64,000 nucleotides of DNA from Planctomycetota bacterium (GCA_021807595.1 JAKBCS010000006.1:1-64000), one strand, 5' to 3'; shown: positions 37,294-46,432, numbered from the stretch's first letter. The notes: generated by a model not told the origin, from the sequence alone. Translations and numbers: made by a program.

Positions 37294-38409
37294 ATGAAAC
37301 CGAAGACAATGATGCTGATGGTCGTGGCCATCGGCTGCGGCCTGGCCGCCAGCTATATGACGAGCCGGCTTTTGGCCGAACGCAACAACGGAGCCGTCGA
37401 GGAGGAAAAAGTTTCCGTCCTCGTGGCCAAGGCCAAAGTTCCAGCCTGGGTTTCGATTAAAGAACCCGAGAAATACTTCGAGCAAAAAGAGGTGCCGGTG
37501 AGCATCGCTCCCAAAAAGGGCTTGAAGGAGTTCAAGGATATCAAAAATCAACGCTTGAGCCAGGGCTTGAGCGAAGGCGAGTACGTTCTGGAAGACAAAC
37601 TGGTCAATGCCGAGCAAGTCGGCTTGGTCGCCAAGCTGCCTCCGGGGATGCGGGCCATCGCGTTGAAGGTGAATGCCGAATCGCTGGCGGGCGGCTTCGT
37701 GCTGCCCGGTTATCATGTGGACGTGTTATCCACGTTGCGCAATGGAACGAACGAGTCGATTTCCAAGATGATTCTGCAAAACATGCTGGTATTGGCCGTG
37801 GATATGGTTGCCAACCGAGACAATCAAACGACGACGATGCTGGGAAGCACGGTGACTCTGGCGGCGACGCCGGAAGAAGCCCAACGCTTGTCGCTGGCGG
37901 GAGCGCTAGGCGAGTTGCGGCTGACGCTGCGAACGCCCGACGATAACAAGATCGTTCGTCTACCCGGATCGAGATGGGAAGATCTCGGCAAGCCCGTGCG
38001 CGATGCCTCGTCCGACAAGGAAGAGGAATCGACGCAGGTTGCCAGCGCCTCGCCGGTGCCGATGTTGCCCGCGCTGCCCCAGGACGCGCCTCCGCCCATC
38101 AATGTGTACGAGAAGCCGTCGGAACCGAAGCCGGAACCGCCCCCGTTGGAGACGCACACCTTGACCATTGTAACCGGCGAATTCGTGCAAAAGGCGGTCT
38201 TTACGTTCGATCCCGTCGCCCAGTCGTGGATCAACGGAGCGCTCGCGCGCGGATCGGAGGACGTTGCGCCGCGCCGACCCGCGCCGCCGACCGGAGCGCC
38301 CAAACCGGTGGACGCTCCGCCCAAACCGGCGGACGCCGCGCCCGCTCAGCCTGCTCCGCTCGCTCCGCTCACTCCTATTCGTGGAGGCTTGCCCGGACGA
38401 GTGGGTTGA
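37294..38409 (+). CDS. cpaB: Tad pilus assembly protein CpaB (RcpC)
   Basis: About 371 residues. One N-terminal membrane helix (MMLMVVAIGCGLAASYMTSR), then a SAF-like domain (VPAWVSIKEPEKYFEQKEVP ... LSEGEYVLEDKL), then the RcpC/CpaB domain with GMRAIALKVNAESLAGGFVL and GYHVDVLSTL. The last 90 residues are Pro/Ala rich. CpaB sits in the periplasm with the secretin. The upstream 270 bases carry a family A hairpin. TGAGG precedes the ATG. Confidence 0.92.
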   Translation: MKPKTMMLMVVAIGCGLAASYMTSRLLAERNNGAVEEEKVSVLVAKAKVPAWVSIKEPEKYFEQKEVPVSIAPKKGLKEFKDIKNQRLSQGLSEGEYVLEDKLVNAEQVGLVAKLPPGMRAIALKVNAESLAGGFVLPGYHVDVLSTLRNGTNESISKMILQNMLVLAVDMVANRDNQTTTMLGSTVTLAATPEEAQRLSLAGALGELRLTLRTPDDNKIVRLPGSRWEDLGKPVRDASSDKEEESTQVASASPVPMLPALPQDAPPPINVYEKPSEPKPEPPPLETHTLTIVTGEFVQKAVFTFDPVAQSWINGALARGSEDVAPRRPAPPTGAPKPVDAPPKPADAAPAQPAPLAPLTPIRGGLPGRVG

Positions 38410-38421
38410 TCTTCTTGGCTA

Positions 38422-38461
38422 ACCGGGGAACGGGGCCGCGCGAGCGCCCCCGTTCCCCGGT
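38422..38461 (+). terminator. Strong hairpin between cpaB and cpaC
   Basis: ACCGGGGAACGGGG and CCCCGTTCCCCGGT, perfect 14-base arms. No T-tract. It may process or attenuate the message inside the operon. Confidence 0.5.
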
Positions 38462-38523
38462 CGATTGCGATGGACCCGAACGAGCGGCCGACCCCCGCTC
38501 GTTCTTACTGACGAGGTGAATGG

Positions 38524-40209
38524 ATGCGCCATATTGTCGATCGAAAAATGCTGCTTTGGGGTAGCACTCTCGCCCTCCTACTCGCCGCGGCTTGGCTGGG
38601 CGACGCGCCCGCTCAAGAGCCGGCCCCCCGACCCGCCGCCCTGATTGTGCCGCTCAACGGCACCATCAAACTGCAAATGTCCAAGAAACAAAAAATCAAA
38701 ACCGTTACCAACCCCAAGGAAGACGCCGTCGCCTTGAGTACTGTCGTGGGCGATCCCACGACAATTCTCGTCAGGGGCCAGCAACCCGAAGTGACGCGCA
38801 TCGAATTGGAAGACACCGAAGGGCACAAGGAAGTTTTCGAAGTGATCGTGCAAGCCGACGTGGAGTATCTGCGCACGCAGCTGCGCCGCGCGGTGCCGAC
38901 CGCCAACGTCACGGTCATACCGACCTCGAACAACACGGTCATCTTGTCCGGTACGGTGACACACGCCGAAGATGTGGCCGTCGTGCGCGGCTTGGTGCAG
39001 AGCGTCGGCTTCAAGTACATCGACGGCATGCGCGTCGGCGGCGTGCAGCAAGTTCAGTTGGACGTGATGATCGCCTCGGTCAATCGCACCGATCTGCGCA
39101 ATCTAACCGTCAACTTCCTCGGTTCGAGTAAGTATTTCGCCGCGTCCAACGCGACTGGCGGCGGCGTCACGGTCGGCGGGCAGACGGGCGTGGGCGGAGC
39201 GTTCCCTCAAGTGACCGGGGCCGGTAGCAGCCTCATCGGCACGCCGGGATCGGGTACCAATCTGTTGCTCGGCTTCGTTCACAATGTCTGGGGATTCCAA
39301 AATTTCTTGGAAGCCCTGAGACAAAACGGTTTGGCGAAGTTGTTGGCCGAACCACGCCTGGTGACTCTGAGCGGTCGGCCCGCCAGTTTCTTGGTGGGCG
39401 GTCAGCAAGCCGTTCCCGTGGCCGGTGGGTTTAGCGGCGTCGGTGTCCAGTTCGTTCCGTTCGGCACGACATTGAGCTTCCTCCCTATCGTAAAGGGCAA
39501 CGGACGCATCTACCTGGAAGTGTCGCCGTCCGTGAGCAGTCTCGATGCCTCAGCTGGCGTCACGCCCGCTGGAGGCAGTCTCGTGCCAGGACGCGACATC
39601 AACAGTGTCACCACCACGGTCGAGCTGGAATCCGGTCAAACTTTCGTCATCGGCGGGTTGATTCAGCGCACGATTCAGGGCAACGTCTCCAAGGTGCCGC
39701 TGTTGGGCGATCTGCCTTGGTTTGGCACGTTCTTCCGCAGCACCCAATACCAGGAAACGGAGCAAGAAGTGCTGGTGGTCGTCACCCCCTGGCTGGTCGA
39801 TCCGGAGTCGTGCAATCAGCGTCCGAAAATACTTCCGGGAGAAGAAACCCGCAGACCGGATAATTTTGAGCTATTCTTGGAGGGACTCATCGAAGCGCCG
39901 CGAGGTCAGCGCCAGATTCGCCAGGATCACCATTATGTGCCGGCATGGATGAACGGCCCGTCGGCCAAGACGTTTCCGTGTGCGGGTCGGAACAATTGTG
40001 GTCCGAATGGCTGTGCGACGAGCGGGTGCGGCCAACCGACTGGCATGGCTTCTCCGAGTACGATGCCGGCTCCGCTGCCCGCAAACCCGGCCTCGACGCC
40101 GCTCATGCCGGCCTCGACCCAAGCGCCGCCGGAAGCACCGGAGACACCCATGTCGCCGCCGGGGCTTCCGAACGACGTATCCGCGGAAAGCGAACGCGGA
40201 GTTCGATAA
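38524..40209 (+). CDS. cpaC: Type II/IV secretin CpaC (RcpA)
   Basis: 561 residues. Signal peptide to about residue 31, a pilus-specific N-domain, a BON-like segment (VEYLRTQLRRAVPTANVTVI) and a secretin core. GQTFVIGGLIQRTIQGNVSK and VPLLGDLPWFGTFFRS are the hallmark of the secretin pore. It forms the outer-membrane ring for Flp pili, which implies a true outer membrane. The C-terminus is a Cys- and Pro-rich tail (NNCGPNGCATSGCGQPTG) of about 95 residues that most homologues lack. Confidence 0.93.
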   Translation: MRHIVDRKMLLWGSTLALLLAAAWLGDAPAQEPAPRPAALIVPLNGTIKLQMSKKQKIKTVTNPKEDAVALSTVVGDPTTILVRGQQPEVTRIELEDTEGHKEVFEVIVQADVEYLRTQLRRAVPTANVTVIPTSNNTVILSGTVTHAEDVAVVRGLVQSVGFKYIDGMRVGGVQQVQLDVMIASVNRTDLRNLTVNFLGSSKYFAASNATGGGVTVGGQTGVGGAFPQVTGAGSSLIGTPGSGTNLLLGFVHNVWGFQNFLEALRQNGLAKLLAEPRLVTLSGRPASFLVGGQQAVPVAGGFSGVGVQFVPFGTTLSFLPIVKGNGRIYLEVSPSVSSLDASAGVTPAGGSLVPGRDINSVTTTVELESGQTFVIGGLIQRTIQGNVSKVPLLGDLPWFGTFFRSTQYQETEQEVLVVVTPWLVDPESCNQRPKILPGEETRRPDNFELFLEGLIEAPRGQRQIRQDHHYVPAWMNGPSAKTFPCAGRNNCGPNGCATSGCGQPTGMASPSTMPAPLPANPASTPLMPASTQAPPEAPETPMSPPGLPNDVSAESERGVR

Positions 40210-40213
40210 AAAC

Positions 40214-40300
40214 CGCTGTCGGCAGTCGGTCTTCGGCTATCGGCACTCCCCGCGATCCATCGGAGTGCCGAGCGCCGAAAGCCGACTGCCGAGTGCCGAA
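40214..40300. repeat. Heptamer-periodic inverted repeat
   Basis: The left arm reads GTCGGCA GTCGGTC TTCGGCT ATCGGCA CTCC, a degenerate seven-base repeat. The right arm (40262-40292) is its inverse with few mismatches. It sits between cpaC and the TadZ gene. Confidence 0.7.
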
Positions 40301-40314
40301 ATTGGTGGAGCAAC

Positions 40315-41520
40315 ATGAGGGACGTGCAACGAATCGCCATCGTCGATCCTTCCGATACTACCCGAGAAGCATTACGCAATGTTCTCTTGGGCATGGAGTC
40401 AATCTGGTTGGAAGCCGAGTGCGCCCGCTACGAGTTCTTTCAAGAAGTCATCTCGCAATCGATCCCGGACGTCGCGGTCGTGTCCCTCGATTCGGATCAG
40501 AACAAAGCCATTCAACTCATCGGACAGATGACGATGGATCTGCCCGAAGTGCCGATCTTGGCCATCAGCGCGCGGGGCGACGGTCAAGCCATTTTGCAAG
40601 CGCTCCGCGGCGGGGCACGCGAATTCCTGACTGTACCCATCGTGCTGGAAGACTTGCTCAAAGCGTTGCAGCGTCTCCACCGCGGCCGACCGAGCGCCGA
40701 CCGGAGCAACGGTGTGACGGCTTCGACCAAGACCGAATCGCTGGTCGTCGCGGTGCTGGGATCGCGCGGCGGCGTCGGCTGCACCAGCATCGCCGTCAAC
40801 CTCGGTGCTTCGCTGGCCCACGACCCTCGGCACAACGTCGCGCTCATCGACCTCGATTTAGCCTTGGGCGATGCCGATGTCGCGCTCGATCTCATGGCCG
40901 ACTACACCTTGGCCGACGTGGCGCTCAACATCGACCGCCTCGATCAACAATTTCTGCGACGCTCGTTGAGCAAACACGAGTCCGGACTGTCGCTGTTGCC
41001 GCATCCCGTGCAGATGGAGGACGCCAGTTTAATCCGCGAGGATCACTTGCAGCGCGTCATCAATTTGTTGCGCGCCAGTTATTCGCATCTCATTCTCGAT
41101 CTAAGCAAGAGCTTTTCGCCGACGGACGTGACCGGGCTGCGCATGGCCGATTTGATTCTCCTGGTGGCCCAACTCGATCTCACCAGTTTGCGCAATGTCG
41201 TCCGCACCATGGCAACTCTGGGCAACGAAGAGAGCTTGGCCAACAAGGTGCAGATCGTCCTCAATCGCGTGGGCAGCGATTCGGACATCAGCTTGAAAAA
41301 GGCCGAGGAGACAGTTGGCAAATCGATCTATTGGCAGATACCCAACGAGCCGAAGCCGTTGACCGAGTCGCGCAACCACGGCGAGCCATTGCTGACGTTC
41401 GCGCCCAAGTGCAAAGTGCAACAGAGCATCGCGGGATTGGCCGAGGCGGTGTGTGGCAAACAGCTGCAATCGGCACAAAAAGAGAAATCGAGCCGCTGGG
41501 GATTGTTCGCGCGGAAGTGA
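40315..41520 (+). CDS. cpaE: TadZ/CpaE-type pilus localisation ATPase
   Basis: 401 residues. The N-terminal 125 residues are an atypical receiver-like domain (VQRIAIVDPSDTTREALRNV). The C-terminal ParA/MinD domain has GSRGGVGCTSIAVNLG as its altered Walker A, where the second lysine position is cysteine, as in many TadZ proteins, and VALIDLDLALGDADVAL. TadZ marks the pole where the pilus machine assembles. GGTGGAG precedes ATG 40315. The TadA ATPase follows after a family A hairpin. Confidence 0.9.
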   Translation: MRDVQRIAIVDPSDTTREALRNVLLGMESIWLEAECARYEFFQEVISQSIPDVAVVSLDSDQNKAIQLIGQMTMDLPEVPILAISARGDGQAILQALRGGAREFLTVPIVLEDLLKALQRLHRGRPSADRSNGVTASTKTESLVVAVLGSRGGVGCTSIAVNLGASLAHDPRHNVALIDLDLALGDADVALDLMADYTLADVALNIDRLDQQFLRRSLSKHESGLSLLPHPVQMEDASLIREDHLQRVINLLRASYSHLILDLSKSFSPTDVTGLRMADLILLVAQLDLTSLRNVVRTMATLGNEESLANKVQIVLNRVGSDSDISLKKAEETVGKSIYWQIPNEPKPLTESRNHGEPLLTFAPKCKVQQSIAGLAEAVCGKQLQSAQKEKSSRWGLFARK

Positions 41521-41525
41521 AATAC

Positions 41526-41589
41526 CGTATAGCCGCGAGCCGCAGCGGAGCGCGTCGGCTCCGCACGCCGCTGCGCCTCGCGGCTATAC
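41526..41589. repeat. Family A palindrome, TATAGCC variant
   Basis: CGTATAGCCGCGAGCCGCAG ... GCTGCGCCTCGCGGCTATACG between cpaE and tadA; TATAG replaces the usual GTTAG/GTTTAG end in both arms, showing compensatory change. Confidence 0.75.
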
Positions 41590-41625
41590 GAACATTTCGT
41601 TTGGCCGATAGCCGAGGGAGACGCC

Positions 41626-42999
41626 ATGACACGATTGCAACGCGGTCTGAGTGGATTGAGCCAAAACGGTACGGGCAGCCGGATTGGCGGTTCCATGGCC
41701 GGAGGTGGCGATCGCCAGGGGGCCAAAAGTTTCGAGGAGTTGAAGCGCCTCATCCACGGCAAACTCGTCGATAAGCTCGATCTCTCGCGCGTCAGCGATT
41801 TGGAGGGCGACACGCTTCGCCGCGAGATTCGCCTGGTCGTCGAGCGCTTGTGCGATACGGAAAATCCGTTATTGAATCGCATGGAGCGCGAACGCCTCAT
41901 CGACGAGGTTCTCGACGAGACGTTCGGATTCGGGCCGCTCGAAGTGCTGCTCAAAGATCCGACCATCAGCGACATTCTCATCAACGGGCCGCACAAGATT
42001 TTCGTCGAACGCCGCGGCAAGATGGAAAAGAGCGACGTCAAGTTCCGCGACAACGAACATCTGTTGCAGATCATCGACCGCATCGTGTCGAAGATCGGTC
42101 GCCGCGTCGATGAAACGTCGCCGATGGTCGATGCCCGCTTGCCGGACGGATCGCGCGTCAACGCCATCATTCCGCCGTTGGCCCTGGACGGCCCGTCGGT
42201 CAGTATCCGCCGCTTCGGAGCCAATCCGCTGAAGCTGGAAGATCTGCTCAATTACAAGGCGTTCACGCCGGAAATGGCGATGCTCATGGAAGCCTGCATC
42301 AAGGCGCGCTTGAACATCGTCATCAGCGGCGGTACGGGTTGCGGTAAAACGACGCTGCTGAACACGCTGTCGAGTTTCATTCCGCACGAAGAGCGCATCG
42401 TGACCATTGAAGACGCGGCGGAGTTGCAATTGCAGCAAGATCACGTTGTCCGTCTGGAAACGCGCCCGCCCAACATCGAGGGCAAAGGCTCGATCACGAC
42501 GCGCGACCTGGTCCGCAACGCGCTGCGCATGCGACCGGAGCGGATCATCATCGGCGAGTGCCGCGGCGGCGAGACGTTGGATATGTTGCAAGCGATGAAC
42601 ACCGGACACGCCGGCTCCATGACGACCTTGCACGCCAATACGCCGCGCGACGCGCAAGCGCGTCTGGAAACGATGATTATGATGTCCGGCATGGAACTGC
42701 CCATGAAGGCGATGCGGCAACAGATTTCGTCGGCGGTGGATGCCATCATCCAAGCCAACCGCCTGCAAGGAGGCCCGCGCAAAGTGACATCGATCACCGA
42801 AGTGATGAACATGGAACAAGACATGATCATCATGCAGGACGTATTTCGCTACAAGCAATTGGGTATCGACCAAAATGGCCGCGCCTACGGCCAGTTCGAG
42901 GCGACGGGCGTGCGTCCGTCGTTCGTCAGCCGTCTGGAAGCGGCCGGCATTAAATTACCGTCGAATCTGTTTCAGGAACGTGTGTTGCTGCGCGATTAA
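41626..42999 (+). CDS. tadA: Tad secretion ATPase TadA (CpaF)
   Basis: 457 residues of the GspE/VirB11 ATPase group. Walker [19 protein letters not shown], Asp box [14 protein letters not shown], Walker B/His box [20 protein letters not shown] and [20 protein letters not shown] are all present. It powers pilin polymerisation. The first 35 residues are Gly/Ser-rich and variable. GAGGGAG precedes the ATG. Confidence 0.96.
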   Translation: MTRLQRGLSGLSQNGTGSRIGGSMAGGGDRQGAKSFEELKRLIHGKLVDKLDLSRVSDLEGDTLRREIRLVVERLCDTENPLLNRMERERLIDEVLDETFGFGPLEVLLKDPTISDILINGPHKIFVERRGKMEKSDVKFRDNEHLLQIIDRIVSKIGRRVDETSPMVDARLPDGSRVNAIIPPLALDGPSVSIRRFGANPLKLEDLLNYKAFTPEMAMLMEACIKARLNIVISGGTGCGKTTLLNTLSSFIPHEERIVTIEDAAELQLQQDHVVRLETRPPNIEGKGSITTRDLVRNALRMRPERIIIGECRGGETLDMLQAMNTGHAGSMTTLHANTPRDAQARLETMIMMSGMELPMKAMRQQISSAVDAIIQANRLQGGPRKVTSITEVMNMEQDMIIMQDVFRYKQLGIDQNGRAYGQFEATGVRPSFVSRLEAAGIKLPSNLFQERVLLRD

Positions 43000-43003
43000 C
43001 CCA

Positions 43004-43101
43004 GGCGAACCGGCAGCGTATGCTGCCGGGTACGGCGAACCGGCGGCGCAACCTGCCGGGTATTTACAGTACCACCCGGCAGCGTCTGCTGCCGGGTCGC
43101 C
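43004..43101. repeat. Three tandem family B units
   Basis: Units of 28 bases: GGCGAACCGGCAGCGTATGC plus TGCCGGGT at 43004, a second at 43034 (middle changed to GCAACC), and an inverted one at 43074-43101. The same unit lies within coding sequence at 46233 and 52639 and after aspS at 62273. Confidence 0.8.
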
Positions 43102-43119
43102 AACCGATGTGAGACTTCC

Positions 43120-44079
43120 ATGACTCCCATATTGATTTCCGCGATGGTTTTTGTGGCGGTGGCCGCGTTGGTCGGCGTGCTGGCCTTCGTCTTCCGCGAC
43201 AACACGCCGCAAACGGCGACGCGGCTCGATCTGCTCGTCGGCAAACGCTCGCGCGATCAGGATAAGTCGCAGGATATTCTGCGCAAGCAAGCGTTCGATG
43301 GGGACAAGAGAAACTTATTGGAGACGCTGACACCGAAGTTTCTCACGCCGAAAAAGATGTTCGAGCAAGCCGATTGCCACATCAAGCCGAGTACGCTGAC
43401 CGGCATCGGTCTGGTGTTGGCGGCGATCGGGGCCACGGCCACCGTGTTGCTCAAAGTGCCCATCTATCTCGCGCCGTTTAACGGCTTGTTGCTGTTCTCG
43501 TTGCCGTGGGTGTGGTTGTGGAACAAACGGCGATCCCGGTTGGCCCGGTTCGCTTCGCAGCTGTCCGACGCCTTGGAACTGGTCGCCCGCGCGCTGCGCG
43601 CCGGACACAGCCTCGCCGCCGGGATGCACGTCGTCGCCGAAGAGATGCCCTCGCCCATCGCCGACGAGTTTAGCCGTGTCTTCGAGGAACAAAACCTGGG
43701 CATTCCCATTGAGGAATCCATGCGTTCGATGTGCGAGCGCGTGCCCAACCTGGACCTCCGCTTTTTCGTTACTTCGGTGGCCATCCAGCGGCAGACCGGC
43801 GGCGATCTGGCGGAGATTCTCGACAAGATCGGCTACGTCATCCGCGAACGATTCCGCATTCTCGGCCAGGTCAAGGCGTTGACCGGCGAAGGCCGCCTCA
43901 GCGGTATCGTGCTGATCGCGCTGCCGTTTGCGCTGTTCGGTTTCATGCTCAACGCCAAGCCGGACTATGTCGAGTCGTTGTGGACGACGGAACTGGGCAA
44001 GAAGATGAGCATTGCCGCCATCATCGCGCAGGTTCTCGGCGCGCTGGTGATTCGCAAGATCGTCAACATCAAAGTGTAG
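43120..44079 (+). CDS. tadB: Tad pilus inner-membrane protein TadB
   Basis: 319 residues of the GspF/T2SF family. Membrane helices at the start (ILISAMVFVAVAALVGVLAF), middle and end enclose cytoplasmic GspF-type domains; SDALELVARALRAGHSLAAG and QTGGDLAEILDKIGYVIRER are typical. Together with TadC it forms the platform acted on by TadA. Confidence 0.92.
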   Translation: MTPILISAMVFVAVAALVGVLAFVFRDNTPQTATRLDLLVGKRSRDQDKSQDILRKQAFDGDKRNLLETLTPKFLTPKKMFEQADCHIKPSTLTGIGLVLAAIGATATVLLKVPIYLAPFNGLLLFSLPWVWLWNKRRSRLARFASQLSDALELVARALRAGHSLAAGMHVVAEEMPSPIADEFSRVFEEQNLGIPIEESMRSMCERVPNLDLRFFVTSVAIQRQTGGDLAEILDKIGYVIRERFRILGQVKALTGEGRLSGIVLIALPFALFGFMLNAKPDYVESLWTTELGKKMSIAAIIAQVLGALVIRKIVNIKV

Positions 44080-44089
44080 CTATCGCCAG

Positions 44090-44148
44090 CTCGGAGCGCC
44101 GGCGACGGGACGAATACCCATACGCCGGCGCTCCGGGCCGGCCAGCGG
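44090..44148. repeat. Hairpin between tadB and tadC
   Basis: CGGAGCGCCGGCG and CGCCGGCGCTCCG pair across about 17 bases, flanked by further CCAGC/GGCCGG pairing. Confidence 0.6.
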
Positions 44149-44238
44149 TAAATAGGGAAAATCCCTCTCATGCCGAGGGATGCGGAGAGTCGATGTAATC
44201 GGTAAACGGCGAGAGCCGCGCATTCGTGGAGGTGCTTC

Positions 44239-45186
44239 GTGATCCTTGCCCTCGTCGGCGTTCAAGAACTGGTTCCGTTGCTGGTGTTCGCCGCGCTGGT
44301 GGCGGGCCTGTTCGCCCTGTTGTCCATGCTGTCCAACCGCAATAGCCGCGCCCAGGAGCGTTTGGAACGCATCAGTCGTCCGGCCTCGTTGGCCGAGATC
44401 GAAGACCCGTTGGTCAAGAAGGATCGCTTTCAGGGCGTGATGGAGACGGCCAAGGCGCTGTCTGGGCCGCTCATGCCGCAGACGGAAATCGAACAGTCGC
44501 AGTTAAAGATCACGCTGGCCAACGCCGGCTTTCGCAGCGACTCGGCAGTAGCGGTCTATCTGGGACTTCGCTTTGCCGTATTGATGGGCTTTTTGCTGTT
44601 GGGATTGGGCATCTTCCTGCCCAAGTACGGCTTCACGCTGGCGGCGCTCAAGCCCATCGTGATTTTCGGCGGCTTGGGCTTTTATCTGCCCAGCATTGTT
44701 TTGTGGTTCATCCGCAAGAAACGGCAGGACGACATCTTCCTGTCCCTGCCGGACGCCCTCGATCTGTTGGTGGTGTGCGTGGAGAGCGGTCTCGGTTTGG
44801 ACGCGGCGATGCGCAAGGTGTGCGACGAAATGAAGGACAGCGCCAAAGTCATCGCCGAAGAATTATCGTTGGCCAATTTCCAATTGCAAATGGGCCGGCC
44901 GCGGCGCGAGGTCTTGCACGATCTCGGCGTCCGCACCGGCGTGGACGACGTTCGGAGTTTGGCGGCCATCCTCATTCAAGCCGATCGGTTCGGCTCGAGC
45001 ATCGCCCAGGCGTTGCGGGTGCAATCCGATTCGATGCGTACGCGCCGCAAGCAGTTGGCCGAGGAGAAAGCCGCCAAGACGGCGGTGCAGCTGATCTTCC
45101 CGCTGGTGCTGTTCATCTTCCCAGGCATTTTCGTGGTCCTGGTGGGGCCGGCAGCCATCAGCATTATGAAGACGATGATGAAGTAG
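44239..45186 (+). CDS. tadC: Tad pilus inner-membrane protein TadC
   Basis: 315 residues, T2SF family, with helices at residues 10-28, about 108-150 and the end. PDALDLLVVCVESGLGLDAA and LFIFPGIFVVLVGPAAISIM are classic TadC segments. GTG start at 44239 with GGAGGTG before it. It partners TadB. Confidence 0.92.
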   Translation: MILALVGVQELVPLLVFAALVAGLFALLSMLSNRNSRAQERLERISRPASLAEIEDPLVKKDRFQGVMETAKALSGPLMPQTEIEQSQLKITLANAGFRSDSAVAVYLGLRFAVLMGFLLLGLGIFLPKYGFTLAALKPIVIFGGLGFYLPSIVLWFIRKKRQDDIFLSLPDALDLLVVCVESGLGLDAAMRKVCDEMKDSAKVIAEELSLANFQLQMGRPRREVLHDLGVRTGVDDVRSLAAILIQADRFGSSIAQALRVQSDSMRTRRKQLAEEKAAKTAVQLIFPLVLFIFPGIFVVLVGPAAISIMKTMMK

Positions 45187-45194
45187 TTCTTCGT

Positions 45195-45262
45195 AGTTCT
45201 GAGTACCGAGTTCTGAGTTCTGAGTTTCTTAACTCAGAACTCAGAACTCGGTACTCAGAACT
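45195..45262. repeat. Perfect 32-bp inverted repeat of heptamers
   Basis: The left arm (45195-45226) is made of GAGTTCT/GAGTACC heptamers, the loop is TCTT, and the right arm (45231-45262) is its exact complement (ACTCAGA words). It starts eight bases past the TadC stop and must form a very stable hairpin. Confidence 0.85.
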
Positions 45263-45280
45263 TAATTTAAGGAGACGAGT

Positions 45281-46048
45281 ATGAAGGGATTCATGAGTAA
45301 GGGCATGGCCGTTTTGTGCTGTGTCGCGGCGTCGGCGGGCATCGGATGCTTGCCGGATCGATACGTCGATCCGTGTTATCCCATGCGCTACAACTATATG
45401 GCTCGGCAGTCGATCGACGCGGGCATGGCTCCGCAAGTGCAAAACGGGCATGTACTCGATCAGACGATCTGGAACTATTACTTTGAGCCAAGCACCGACA
45501 AGCTGACGACCGGCGGTCTGGAGCGTTTGGCGTACATCGCCCGGCGTCGGCCTTGCCCCGATACCGTGCTGTATTTGCAGACGGCGCAAGATCTGGTTTA
45601 CGATCACAAGGCACCGGAGAAGATGGCGGAAGATCGACAAACGCTGGACGGTAAACGCATCGCCGCCGTCCAAGCCTATCTAACGGCGCAGACCGTGGGC
45701 CGTCCAACTTCGTTCCAGGTCGTCATTCACGATCCGGCCGAACCCGCACTGGCCTCGGCGGCAGCCAACAACATGGTGTCGCAGAACTACTACCGCTTCA
45801 TGGGCGGCAACTTTATGGGTGGCGGCATGGGCGGCATGGGTATGGGCGGCATGGGTATGGGCGGCATGAACATGGGCGGCGGCATGGGCGGCGGCATGGT
45901 CGGCGGCATGAATATGGGCGGTGGCATGGGTGGCGGCATGGGCGGCGGTATGGGCGGCGGTATGGGCGGAGGCATGGGTGGCGGCATGGGCGGAGGCATG
46001 GGCGGAGGCATGGGCAGCACCGGCGGCGGCAACGTCACCGGACGCTAA
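45281..46048 (+). CDS. OmpA-like Tad-locus protein with Met/Gly repeat tail
   Basis: 255 residues. A signal peptide or lipoprotein signal ends near Cys23 (ASAGIGC). Residues 60-150 follow an OmpA/MotB-like pattern: IWNYYFEPSTDKLTTGGLER, PDTVLYLQTAQDL, LDGKRIAAVQAYLTAQT. The last 85 residues are MGGGMGG repeats, strongly low complexity. The place directly after tadC suggests a peptidoglycan or outer-membrane anchor for the pilus. GGAGACGAG precedes the ATG. Confidence 0.8.
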   Translation: MKGFMSKGMAVLCCVAASAGIGCLPDRYVDPCYPMRYNYMARQSIDAGMAPQVQNGHVLDQTIWNYYFEPSTDKLTTGGLERLAYIARRRPCPDTVLYLQTAQDLVYDHKAPEKMAEDRQTLDGKRIAAVQAYLTAQTVGRPTSFQVVIHDPAEPALASAAANNMVSQNYYRFMGGNFMGGGMGGMGMGGMGMGGMNMGGGMGGGMVGGMNMGGGMGGGMGGGMGGGMGGGMGGGMGGGMGGGMGSTGGGNVTGR

Positions 46049-46082
46049 CCGACGCGCTTGCCTAGTTCGATTGCGATACCGA

Positions 46083-46117
46083 GGCCAGGGAAGGCTCCGA
46101 GGGAGCCTTCTCTGGCC
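46083..46117 (+). terminator. Terminator-like hairpin
   Basis: GGCCAGGGAAGGCTCC and GGAGCCTTCTCTGGCC pair around GA-G; a T-rich stretch follows (GATTTCGTCTTATCTTG). It separates the OmpA-like gene from the small gene. Confidence 0.6.
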
Positions 46118-46144
46118 GATTTCGTCTTATCTTGAGGTTTTTCG

Positions 46145-46432
46145 ATGAGTCACCGTGCTTTTCGAGCGATCGCTCTTCTCGTCGTACTCCTCGGGCCGAG
46201 CGGGTCACCGGGATTCGCCGAAGGCATCGAGCGGCGAACCGGTAGCGTGAACTGCCGGGTGGGCGTACTCAACTCGGCAGCTCGACCTGCCGGGGTATCG
46301 CGGGTCGTGTTGGCCGACAGCGGTTGGAGTTTGGGCAAATATGTGGCCAGCGGTGGACGCGCGCGCATCGTGCAAATCTGCGTCGCCGTCATGTGCATCG
46401 CCCTGTTCATCCTCATGCGAAAACTACGATGA
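46145..46432 (+). CDS. Small membrane protein of the Tad locus, interrupted by family B repeats
   Basis: 95 residues. The N-terminus is a signal peptide (AFRAIALLVVLLGPSGSPG) and the C-terminus a membrane helix (IVQICVAVMCIALFILM) with a basic end. The middle (RRTGSVNCRVGVLNSAARPA) is encoded by a family B element and a diverged second one, which keep the frame open. Not a recognised family. Likely real because it sits in order between co-directional genes, but no strong ribosome site is visible. Confidence 0.55.
   Translation: MSHRAFRAIALLVVLLGPSGSPGFAEGIERRTGSVNCRVGVLNSAARPAGVSRVVLADSGWSLGKYVASGGRARIVQICVAVMCIALFILMRKLR
46233..46294. repeat. Family B repeats inside a coding sequence
   Basis: GGCGAACCGGTAGCGTGAAC plus TGCCGGGT (46233-46260), then a diverged inverted unit with CTCGGCAGCTCGACCTGCCG. 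Length and frame leave the small gene open. Confidence 0.7.

Noticed and set aside
45790-46038. Pro/Met repeat frame on the minus strand
   Set aside because: Mirror image of the MGGG tail of the OmpA-like gene.
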